64,000 nucleotides of DNA from Microthyrium microscopicum (Eukaryota; Ascomycota; Dothideomycetes; Microthyriales; Microthyriaceae): contig MU004235.1 in assembly GCA_010405405.1 (NCBI GenBank), positions 2,302,426 through 2,366,425 of the forward strand, in the 5' to 3' direction. Shown here in pieces: positions 1 through 8,400 of this stretch. Position numbers and translations under genes: made by a program. Under the pieces are notes generated by a model that made no database searches, was not told the DNA's origin, and saw only the letters and a list, made by a program, of their open reading frames with translations. The first letter of the stretch is position 1. Each line of letters opens with the position of its first letter.

Positions 1-477
1 GCATCTATCATTGTTTGCCACTATGGTCAATGGTAACAAGCGTCCGAAATTGAGGTAGAATGAAAATGAACAGGACTGACTCCGGTGCTCGGCTGTATTA
101 GTCAAAGGATAAAAGAAAGCTAATGTATACGTCATGACTGTATCCTGTAAGCTAATAACAGCCTCCAGAATGCTCGTTTACATGTGCCGCTCTTGCTTGA
201 AATAAAATGAGGGAAATGAGGTGGAAGCAGAACTACAGAAGTTCGACATATTAGTAATCTCCATTTCCGTTCACGATTACGGTCAGATCTGTTCTTTTGA
301 TTTCCAAACATAATAATTGATGTCTATACTTTAGAGTGCCAGAGCTGCATCTTTTTACCCAAAATCGAAATGGAACCACCATCGCTTATGCTGTTTGACA
401 ATTATTACCCACCCATCAGAAGTGGACACAGCAGTTCGCAACCCATCAACCATCAGCATGGTTCAGAAAGTATCCGC
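1..477. other. Left-edge intergenic stretch
   Basis: I see no coding region in this stretch. It lies downstream of the cyclase gene that ends at 478 on the minus strand, so it probably holds that gene's 3' untranslated region and the start of an intergenic gap. Whatever follows on the left is outside the window. That matters because a missing member of the mycosporine cluster, such as an ATP-grasp ligase, could sit there. Confidence 0.5.
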
Positions 478-657
478 TCATGCACCATTGCTGACACCAT
501 TTTGTACACCATTCGTGGCAGCGGCCTTGACGCCATTGCTGTCACCGTTCTTGGCTCCGTTACTATGGCCGTTCTGGACCCCGTTGCCAACGCCATTGGG
601 GATGACCGTCTTTAGGTCGTTAGCCACGCCGTTCTTGACTTCACCATTGGCTAAATC
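478..657 (-). repeat. Asn-Gly-rich low-complexity tail of the cyclase
   Basis: The C-terminal coding part repeats the dipeptide NG about ten times ([18 protein letters not shown] and similar). The DNA repeats in short imperfect units of about 9 to 12 bases. It lies beyond the catalytic domain and is likely a disordered tail grown by replication slippage. Confidence 0.75.
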
Positions 658-2106
658 GTCGTTGAGCACATTGATCTTGACAGCATTCGAATCGCTGGTA
701 GTCGTCATAACCGACTTGCCGTTCATGGTGTAGCCAGTATCGCTCGGGTCCACAAAGGCATCAATACCCTCACCATTGCGAGGATAGCCCTTCATGATTT
801 CCTTGTGCTTGCGTAAGGCAGCAAGGAGATCTTCCTGTGACACGTCGTTCAAGAAAACGCACTTCCCAAGTGGACTTGGAACGGCCGCTCGTAAAAGACC
901 ATCTCTTGTTCTCAAAATTGCTTGTGTACCCTTGTCGAGAATTTCTTCGTCGAATTGAGGATGGTCCATTGATAAACCGGCCTTGGAGAACAGGTTGAGT
1001 AGACGCTCATGTTGCTCATTGCTAAGCAAACCTTGGACGTTAGCCAGTGTAGCGGAATAAGCCATATCAATTGAAATGGCATGACCATGTCGTAGAGGAA
1101 CTTCAGGTACTAGTTCATGTAGAGGGGACCACCTGTGGAGGTTAGTAATGAGAAATATATTGTCTGACAAAAGCTTCTTACGTATGTCCGTAGGCAATGA
1201 CTCTATCGAGACCAATTTCGTGTAAGTTTGGCGTCTCGAGTTTCAACATCTCGTAGATACCGGCCTTGTTGATTGTATCTGCTGCATCACGCACCTCTTG
1301 GGATGCGCCATCGGCACGACCAAATGCAGTACCAATGAGCTGCTCACAGTATTTGTCGAGGAGATCGAAGGTAGAGATGTGAGCACAAGATGATATCTTG
1401 ATCAACTCTGCAAATCCATTGCGAATCTGGGCCTCTGGAAGTGTTCGCAGAAAGCTAAAGTCAAGAAATGTTTTCATGGGCGCATGATAAGCACCAAGAC
1501 GATTCTTATAGTTGCCATGATTGACAGCTACCTTGATCGAAACCGATGCATCAATCAGACCAATCAAGGTCGTTGGAACACGAATGAAGTTCGTGTTTCG
1601 TCGGTAAGCGGCGGCAGCGAAACTATATCAGGTCAGTATGTTATCGTGGTGAAAGTGTAGCGTAGACAGAGGACTTTGTACCCAGCGACGTCAGTAACTA
1701 GTCCACCTCCAACAACGAGAACCGGTTCCTAGGGAAGTCAGCCAAAGTTTATCTCATCATATTGCGCGTGATTTACTTTTCTGTAAATGCCAAACTTGGT
1801 CATGGAATCCACAATGCTCAAGAATGTATCGATGGTTTTTGCTTTCTCACCAATCTTGGTCTTATGCACGCTCAGGGTGATGTCGTGGTGATCGAAATAC
1901 TTCTGAATCTGCATGCCATAGCTGTTGAAGATGTTGGCGTCCATGACAGCCAAACATCTGCCCCATCTTTTGTAGCTTTCCGCAAGGTTGGGCTTCGAGG
2001 TATCGAAGACGTTATCCAGGAAATGAAAATCGTACTCGATCTTCTCGTAGCCCGCCACATGAAAACCATCTGGTCGCTCAGCGACAGTGGCTTGAAGATT
2101 GGACAT
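478..2106 (-). CDS. Sugar-phosphate cyclase, desmethyl-4-deoxygadusol synthase (DDGS/EEVS-like)
   Basis: This enzyme belongs to the dehydroquinate-synthase-like sugar-phosphate cyclases. It would turn sedoheptulose 7-phosphate into desmethyl-4-deoxygadusol (or 2-epi-5-epi-valiolone) using NAD and a metal. There are four exons: 2106-1777, 1728-1682, 1622-1182 and 1132-478, giving 490 aa. The NAD-binding motif [14 protein letters not shown] crosses the second intron. The metal-site region reads [10 protein letters not shown], then GHTWSPLHE, then [10 protein letters not shown], which is the cyclase pattern and not that of shikimate-pathway DHQS. The start fits the family N-terminus ([12 protein letters not shown]). 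The last 60 or so residues are an odd Asn-Gly-rich tail. The gene is divergent from the O-methyltransferase, which supports a shared pathway. DDGS is preferred over EEVS because of that neighbour; the sequence alone does not settle it. Confidence 0.9.
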
Positions 2107-3271
2107 GTTTTGGAAAAGCTCTGTGGTAACACTGCAATCACAATTGGTTATGGTCTGTAGTCTTCAAAGGTACCCTCAGCTTCTTGTACTCTCAGGGAAC
2201 AGTTTTGGAACCCAGCTCTAGAACAATCATGCTGTAATGAGGTATTAGAACTAGCTTCTACAAGCTCAGCCATTTCTTGAGTACTACTTGTGAATTGAAA
2301 GCATAATCCACAATTGCTGCTGTATTGTTGACATGTTGAATATGCACCTCGCAGGTATGTGCGATTTCGGATGCTTGTGAAGACTACCAAAGCCCTGTAT
2401 TGAGCTTTGAGTACCTGTCATGGATGTGAGATGCAGCGCGTTCAGATGTCTTTTCCCTGTTGATTCATCGATTCCGTGTGTCTTGGACGCGATCTGCGAA
2501 AGATTTCTTCGTACAAGCATTCCATTAGACTGGCACGCCGTTCAAACGTGTTCTTGGCTCTTTCTGTGGTCGAGGTTCGAGAATTTGAGGTCGAGCGAAT
2601 TGCTACGCTGAATAAAGCGTACATGCGTCATTCAATACCTCTCTATGACGGGCTGATGGGATTGTGAAGGTTAACCATGCATTTTGCAGCCCAGAGAACC
2701 AAGATATTGCAAGCTCCGGTAACCCTGTACATTCACAGACTTCGATGACGCTAAAAAAAGATAGAAATGCTTCCAGGGACAATAATTCACATGTTTTAGC
2801 GTGCTTCAGCCCCAGCTTTCGCTCAGATCCACACTTTAACTCCTAACTCTATTCTAGCCTCCATTATGTAGCCACATATCTTCTCAATACCTGCTCCTGT
2901 ATCCAAGATCAAGCTCGTTGGATCTGGCGTACTTGCTTGCTCCCCAGACTTCTCCCGTCAGTAGTCACTCTAATAGATATGACGCTAAACCTAGAACAAT
3001 AACCATAGCGATCATGACCCAGAGTTATCATTCTAGACTTGCATGAGGTTAATCCTTGAACCGATGTTTTGTCTGAGCTGTAGGTAATGGTGACGACCAA
3101 CAACCCACCATCTCCCCACGCAATCATGTCAGAAATTGCGTGCGACCATCACACTAAGCACAATTGCAGGATCGGAACGTGTTTACAGTGCTTGTCAGGC
3201 ATCACAGTGTGAAATTGATATACGATCACTTAACACTAGAACTATTGGATAAGCATCCATATCAACTGTTA
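2107..3271. promoter_or_regulatory. Divergent promoter between cyclase and O-methyltransferase
   Basis: About 1.2 kb separates the two divergent start codons and holds no convincing gene. A shared bidirectional control region is expected for a two-enzyme pathway. I see scattered CGG and CCG triplets, the usual half-sites for Zn2Cys6 regulators, but no strong palindromic pair. Confidence 0.5.
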
Positions 3272-4176
3272 ATGGCACAACATAGCTTCAATCCAGAAAA
3301 GAAGTATGCGGAGCAGGAAGACATATTTGTAAGAGTATGACCCTCCAAATAATGATTTCCTACTAAAGTTGACAGTTTGACGATGGCAGAGAAATCGAGT
3401 TGTTGCATTTCGTCTATGGTCACCCGCAAATCGATGATATAAGAGGGAATCCACAGCGGGTCCTGGCAGCCATTGACGAATTTGGTCGCACTAAGAAATA
3501 CCTCATGAACGTTGGTGAGGACAAAGGTCGCATTGTAACGGAGAGAATAGCCAGTGAGAAACCAAAAGTAATGATGGAACTTGGTGGTTACGTTGGATAC
3601 TCGGCTATACTATTCAGCGATGCCCTACGCAAAGCTGGGGGCACACGTTATTGGACTCTTGAGCGCAATCCTGAGTTTGCAGCCGTTGTGGCCTCACTGG
3701 TAGATCTGGCAGGGCTCAGTGATCTCGTTAGAGTTGTTGTCGGACCAAGCGATGCATCAATATCACGATTACACAAAGCAGGCCAATTGAAGCATGTCGA
3801 TGCTATATTTCTGGATCATTACAAACCGGCATACACAACAGATCTCAAGCTCTGTGAAGAGCTCAAGCTTGTAACACCTGGATCCATTCTCTTTGCAGAC
3901 AATGTCATCAAGCCCGGAAACCCTCCATATCTGGAGTATGTGAGAAGCACTTGTGAGGAGAAGCGGAAACGAGTAAAGGTCGGGAAGGTCAACGGTATCG
4001 ATAGCCAATTTCCGGATCGTACAGCGAGTCAGTACAAATCTCGAGAAGGTCAAGAGAAGCTGGATGAAACGAGATCAGGCAATCCAAATCTGATATATGA
4101 GAGTGAGTTGGTTCATAGCTATGAACCGAGCGGTGTTAAGGTTCGTCATTTCAGGACTGCGAATTATCTTCACTGA
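3272..4176 (+). CDS. Catechol-type SAM O-methyltransferase (deoxygadusol-forming)
   Basis: This is a class I SAM-dependent O-methyltransferase of the catechol (COMT) type. Next to the cyclase its likely job is methylating desmethyl-4-deoxygadusol to 4-deoxygadusol. Two exons, 3272-3328 and 3376-4176, give 285 aa; the intron is 47 bases with CTAAAG near the acceptor TTGACAG. Motif I reads ELGGYVGYSA (about residues 86-95). The metal/catalytic motif LDHYK lies near 164 and ADNVIKPG near 192, matching the DH(W/Y)K and DN positions of COMT. The short first exon (MAQHSFNPEKKYAEQ) is inferred from splice signals and continues the family N-terminus FFDDGREIELLHFVY. The chosen start is the first ATG in that frame, so an earlier exon is possible. 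Confidence 0.88.
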
Positions 4177-4813
4177 CGGAAAGCAGGATGCAATAGAAAT
4201 TACAAGATGTGTCGGAGAAGAATAACGCAAGCAGCAGCACTAATTGTAAAGGTTGCATAGAGTCATGGCAACATCTCATCAACATGATCCGCAGAAAATA
4301 CCGGAAGTGTCAGAAGCTTGATCATACACAGGTTGACAGGGCGTCTTGTACGGAATTAAAGTTAAAAGTGGGCGACGTATGTTGAGAGACAGTCGGCTTC
4401 TTCGCCAAACACTCAAAATGAATAATAATGCTAGCATTGTATTGTGCGAAATGATACCTGGCATCAATCTACTATAAACAGAAGTTTCATGAGTCATTTC
4501 AGATATAGCTTTAATGCTGAATGTAGGCAAGGTGAGAAAATCGTATGGCTGTTTCAATGCTCAATGCATCACGAGTTCACGACCATGTTTGTGAACACCA
4601 CTACATGCTAATGCTTTCCAAAGTGAAAACAAATGATTCGCAACCTTAATGCTAACAAGCTCTACTCAGCTCCGATCATCGGTCAAGTCTATGATCTCAT
4701 CGTTGGTACGCCATGAGAGTTGGGGCCCCAATCAAACTTTCCTTGGTGACTGGTAGCATCGCAAGAATTTTAGTTCGTCCAGTCATTTGTCACCATGGAC
4801 CGTCTCGGTTGAT
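4177..4813. promoter_or_regulatory. Promoter region of the A-T-R gene with CCG-N5-CGG site
   Basis: There is no gene here. At 4672-4682 the sequence CCGATCATCGG forms an everted CCG-N5-CGG pair, a spacing and arrangement that Zn2Cys6 dimers are known to bind. It lies about 130 bases before the first in-frame ATG. Binding by the cluster regulator at 8401-10438 is an inference. Confidence 0.4.
4795..4812 (+). promoter_or_regulatory. Five-codon upstream reading frame before the A-T-R start
   Basis: A short frame (MDRLG, then TGA) starts in a strong context, CACCATGG, and stops one base before the first in-frame ATG of the A-T-R gene at 4814. If both lie in the mRNA, the better-placed first ATG would capture ribosomes, and the main frame would depend on re-initiation or leaky scanning. 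The alternative is that transcription starts between them or that the real start lies in an unseen upstream exon. Confidence 0.45.
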
Positions 4814-7800
4814 ATGGAAAGCAATTACTTTGTATGTACACTTGGAGAGGCAGACGAGTGTACTCACAAGCCGCATTATCAAAACGTTAACCAACTACTG
4901 GACGAACAATTTCAGAAAAATCCTGATCTCCCGGCCATAGGATTCTATACGGTCTCAAAAACCATTACAGCCGAATATGAAGAGCTTGGATACGAAGTTC
5001 TAACCTTCAAGCAAGTACAACAAGGTGTACTGCTCACTGCGGAACTACTCAAAGACAATATCACTGCGAACCCGAAGCAAGCCGTAGGACTTCTGTGCGC
5101 AAGCTCCCCTAGATTCCTCTTCACATGGCTGGCTTGTATCAGACTGGACCACCCGGTGTTGTTGATAGCACCAGAGTGCTCGGCAGCAGGTATTGCACAA
5201 CTCTGCGAAGATTGCGGAGTCAAAGTCCTCATTACCGACGACAAAAATGCGGAACTTGGTCAAGATGCATCAAATCAAAGGGCGAATGGCGAAAAAGTTG
5301 GATTGTCGATTGTAACCATGCCTTTTAGTGAGGCAGAAGTCAGCGAGATCGTCAGGAGAGAAACAAAAAGCTTCCTGGTATCTCCCATCGTCGCCAGTAA
5401 AGAAACTGCATATTTTCACCATACCTCCGGCACATCCTCTGGCTCTCCAAAGCCCATTCCACAATCACATCATGGAGCTGTAGGAGTACTTCCGGTATTT
5501 GATGGGGAGAGTATGGCAACATTCACTACAACACCGTTGTACCATGGTGGACCAGCAGATATCTTTCGCGCCTGGACAAGTAATGCTCTAATATGGCTCT
5601 TTCCATCACACAAGCTGCCCATTACCCCAGGAAACATCTGTCGATGTTTGGCGACAAGCAGCGCTGCTGCAAAGACCCAACGACTGCCACCGATATGTTA
5701 CTTCGCGACGGTCCCCTATATACTACAAATGATGTCGGCGCAAATGTCCGCGGAAAAGACCGCAGTTGCATCTATGCAACGTATGAGTCTAGTGAGCGTG
5801 GGTGGTGCGGCTTTATCAAGAAAAGTTGGCGACGTCTTGGTCAGGGAAGGCGTGAAACTGGTTTCCAGATTTGGCAGTGCCGAATGTGGATTTCTCTTGT
5901 CATCTCATAGAGACTACCTCAGGGACCGAGAGTGGCAATATCTCAGACCACCAGACAACTCAAACAAACTCAAATTCGAAAAACGGGAAGAAGGACTGTA
6001 TGAGTTGGTCGTACTCGCTGGCTGGCCGCACATGGCGAAGAGCAACCGCGAGGACGGATCATATGCCACTTCAGATCTTTTCGAGCCACATCCGCGTCTT
6101 AAAAATGCTTGGAGGTACCACTCGAGGGCTGATGCCCAGATCAGCTTGGTTACAGGAAAGAAGTTTGATCCAGCGCCCATCGAAGATGCCGTAGTCGCAG
6201 CAACCTCATTATTAGCGCATACGTTAGTCTTTGGCAACGATAAGCCATATCCTGGAATGCTCTTATTTCGATCTGAAGGAGCCGCGGAGATGAGTGATCA
6301 AGAAATCATGGAAGTACTGGCACCGATCGTACACAGAATTGGTGTCGAAGGTCAAGCTCATACGCGGATATCAAATGATATGCTCATACCTCTGCCATTT
6401 TCAAGGACCGCTCTGGAAAAAAGTAGTAAGGGCACGATTCTGCGTGGCCGAGCACAAAAACGCTACGCTAGGGAGATTGAGAGCGCCTATGACAAAATTG
6501 GAGACTGTGGCAGCCGGAGCTGTCCTGATGAGGAATTGCCAAATGTAATCACTCGCATTGTGCTGAGCAGCAAGCCCGACCTCGATGCTGAGAAACTTCA
6601 TCCAACTACAGAGTTGTATTCTTTTGGGATTGACTCAATTGCGAGCATAAAGATTAGAAAGCAGCTCCAGCAACTGCTGCCTGAAGATGCGCAACATGTA
6701 TCCTTCAGTGTGGTTGAAGATTGTGGTTGTGTGGCACATTTGGTTGACCACATTCGAGCTCTCAGAGAAGGAGTAGATCAAAGCGATACAGCATCGGCAG
6801 AGGACAACCATAAGATGATGCTTGACCTAGTGGCTAAATACAGCAACTTTGCTGAGCATACCTCACAAGCCTTTAAGCCAGAAACTGTCAACAACCCAGT
6901 AGGGCAAATGGACGAAGTAGTGGTTCTGACTGGTGCTACTGGATTCCTCGGATCGTATGTGTTAGATCTGTTGAGATCAAATCTAGGTGTTAAGCATATA
7001 TATTGCTTGGTACGTGGTGCCACATCGACAGCTGCGTATGAACGTGTACACGAGTCACTCCAAAGCAGACAACTCTCTGGTCTAGAAGACAGCAAGAACA
7101 TCTCAGTGCTACAAGCAAGACTGGGCGACGAAGATCTTGGCCTGGATGCTGAAAGCCTCGATAAAATCAGACATGAAGCTACGATTGTCTTGCACCTTGC
7201 GTGGTCAGTCAACTTCCGTCTAAAGCTGCCTAGCTTCGAGAACGATATCGCAGGTGTGCGCAATCTCATCAACCTCTGTGCCACATCCTCGCGAACAGAG
7301 AAGCCAAAATTCGTGTTTTGTTCGTCAGTTGCAAGTGCATTGAACCACACTTGGTTAGTCGTGCCTGAAACAATCTTGGACGATCCTTCTTCGGCAACAT
7401 CCATCGGATACTCGCAGAGCAAGTGGGTTGCTGAGCAAGTATGCTCAAAAGCTGCTGCAACGACGCTCCAAGGCAGAATAACGATTCTTAGAGTGGGTCA
7501 ACTGAGCGGCAATTGTTGGAACGGTGTTTGGAATATGAAGGAAGCCTGGCCGCTAATGTTGAGTACTGTAAAGCTCACTGGTAGCCTCCCCGAACTAAAA
7601 GGGGAAATGTTGGATTGGCTACCCGTTGATATAGCAGCAGCAGCTGTTGTTCAATCAGGGATGTGCTCAGAAGTGGAAAACACGTTAGAAGTATTTCATG
7701 TTATGAATGAGGACACGAGGGTGCTTTGGCAGGATGTGCTGGACTGGTTACAGAAAAGACTTTGTGTGCCTTTGGAGATAGTCACCCCTCAGCATTGGGT

Positions 7801-8047
7801 TAAGCAGCTGGAGAATGCGCGGGATGCCGGTTCACAGCATCCGGCTCTACAACTTCTCGAGCATTGGAAAAATAGCTACCAAGATTATAATGGTGTTTAT
7901 GTTGATCGGAGAAGATTCAGTATGGAACGTACCGGATGGGTTTTGCCAATGCTGAATTGGGTACAACCGGTCGACTTGCGGTATTTCCACGCGATTTGGA
8001 CTTGGATCGATTCCTACTCTCAAGATGTAATAGATCTTAGTAATTAA
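4814..8047 (+). CDS. Adenylation-thiolation-reductase enzyme (NRPS-like, A-T-R)
   Basis: A single-exon 1077-aa adenylate-forming reductase. The adenylation domain covers about residues 20-560, with core motif TSGTSSGSPKPIPQSH near 200-215 and GGAALSRKVG near 331. The carrier domain has the phosphopantetheine site FGIDSIAS with Ser608. The reductase domain begins at VVLTGATGFLGS (about 702) and keeps Tyr866 and Lys870 in GYSQSKWVAEQ, so it should use NADPH to release a thioester as an aldehyde or alcohol. There is no condensation domain. Placed beside DDGS and the O-methyltransferase, it may activate an amino acid, or a mycosporine carboxylate, and reduce it to an amino alcohol. The start at 4814 is the first in-frame ATG; an upstream TTG at 4787 is less likely. 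Confidence 0.87.
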   Translation: MESNYFVCTLGEADECTHKPHYQNVNQLLDEQFQKNPDLPAIGFYTVSKTITAEYEELGYEVLTFKQVQQGVLLTAELLKDNITANPKQAVGLLCASSPRFLFTWLACIRLDHPVLLIAPECSAAGIAQLCEDCGVKVLITDDKNAELGQDASNQRANGEKVGLSIVTMPFSEAEVSEIVRRETKSFLVSPIVASKETAYFHHTSGTSSGSPKPIPQSHHGAVGVLPVFDGESMATFTTTPLYHGGPADIFRAWTSNALIWLFPSHKLPITPGNICRCLATSSAAAKTQRLPPICYFATVPYILQMMSAQMSAEKTAVASMQRMSLVSVGGAALSRKVGDVLVREGVKLVSRFGSAECGFLLSSHRDYLRDREWQYLRPPDNSNKLKFEKREEGLYELVVLAGWPHMAKSNREDGSYATSDLFEPHPRLKNAWRYHSRADAQISLVTGKKFDPAPIEDAVVAATSLLAHTLVFGNDKPYPGMLLFRSEGAAEMSDQEIMEVLAPIVHRIGVEGQAHTRISNDMLIPLPFSRTALEKSSKGTILRGRAQKRYAREIESAYDKIGDCGSRSCPDEELPNVITRIVLSSKPDLDAEKLHPTTELYSFGIDSIASIKIRKQLQQLLPEDAQHVSFSVVEDCGCVAHLVDHIRALREGVDQSDTASAEDNHKMMLDLVAKYSNFAEHTSQAFKPETVNNPVGQMDEVVVLTGATGFLGSYVLDLLRSNLGVKHIYCLVRGATSTAAYERVHESLQSRQLSGLEDSKNISVLQARLGDEDLGLDAESLDKIRHEATIVLHLAWSVNFRLKLPSFENDIAGVRNLINLCATSSRTEKPKFVFCSSVASALNHTWLVVPETILDDPSSATSIGYSQSKWVAEQVCSKAAATTLQGRITILRVGQLSGNCWNGVWNMKEAWPLMLSTVKLTGSLPELKGEMLDWLPVDIAAAAVVQSGMCSEVENTLEVFHVMNEDTRVLWQDVLDWLQKRLCVPLEIVTPQHWVKQLENARDAGSQHPALQLLEHWKNSYQDYNGVYVDRRRFSMERTGWVLPMLNWVQPVDLRYFHAIWTWIDSYSQDVIDLSN

Positions 8048-8290
8048 TACGTCCATAGAAGTGTTCGCGTTTCTCAACCTGCATTGTACCAAATAAGCTC
8101 TAGGATTGGCGTAGCCCACGATAATGGAAGACAACTCTGTAGCAGGCTTCGAGAACAAGAGAAAATCTTAGAGTGACAAGCTCAAGCTGATAGAGTATCT
8201 CGCTTGTCCCAAGTACAACCATCCCGCAATCCTTTCCAAACTTCAAGAAAGCGCTCAGCCTTGCCAACCTTGTCAGCCTTATAGACTTTT

Positions 8291-8320
8291 CGGCAAATGC
8301 CGTCGGAATGCCGAAATCCG
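8291..8320. promoter_or_regulatory. CGG/CCG cluster upstream of the cluster regulator
   Basis: Within 30 bases there are two adjacent inverted pairs, CGG-N6-CCG at 8291-8302 and CGG-N4-CCG at 8304-8313, then another CCG at 8318. The two units resemble each other (CGGCAAATGCCG and CGGAATGCCG). It lies about 80-110 bases before the start of a Zn2Cys6 gene, so self-regulation is plausible but untested. Confidence 0.5.
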
Positions 8321-8400
8321 ACCATCTTTGACCACAACCTTTCCGGCTTTCTATTTCTACAACATCTATTTTTGTATTCCCTACCAATTTGGACGTATCG

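Noticed and set aside
395-733. Plus-strand open frame overlapping the cyclase tail
   Set aside because: It mirrors the repetitive Asn-Gly coding region of the opposite strand and has no family features.
478-2106. Shikimate-pathway dehydroquinate synthase
   Set aside because: Fungi carry that activity in the large AROM protein, and the metal-site sequence here ([19 protein letters not shown]) is of the sugar-phosphate cyclase kind.
1762-2160. 132-codon plus-strand frame opposite the cyclase N-terminus
   Set aside because: It is the antisense of a well-supported exon, with no domain of its own.
4787-4813. TTG start for the A-T-R enzyme nine codons earlier
   Set aside because: Fungal nuclear genes use ATG; the ATG at 4814 precedes all conserved sequence.
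6778-7422. 214-codon minus-strand frame inside the A-T-R gene
   Set aside because: Long only because the sense reductase domain has few complementary stops; the sense strand carries clear motifs.
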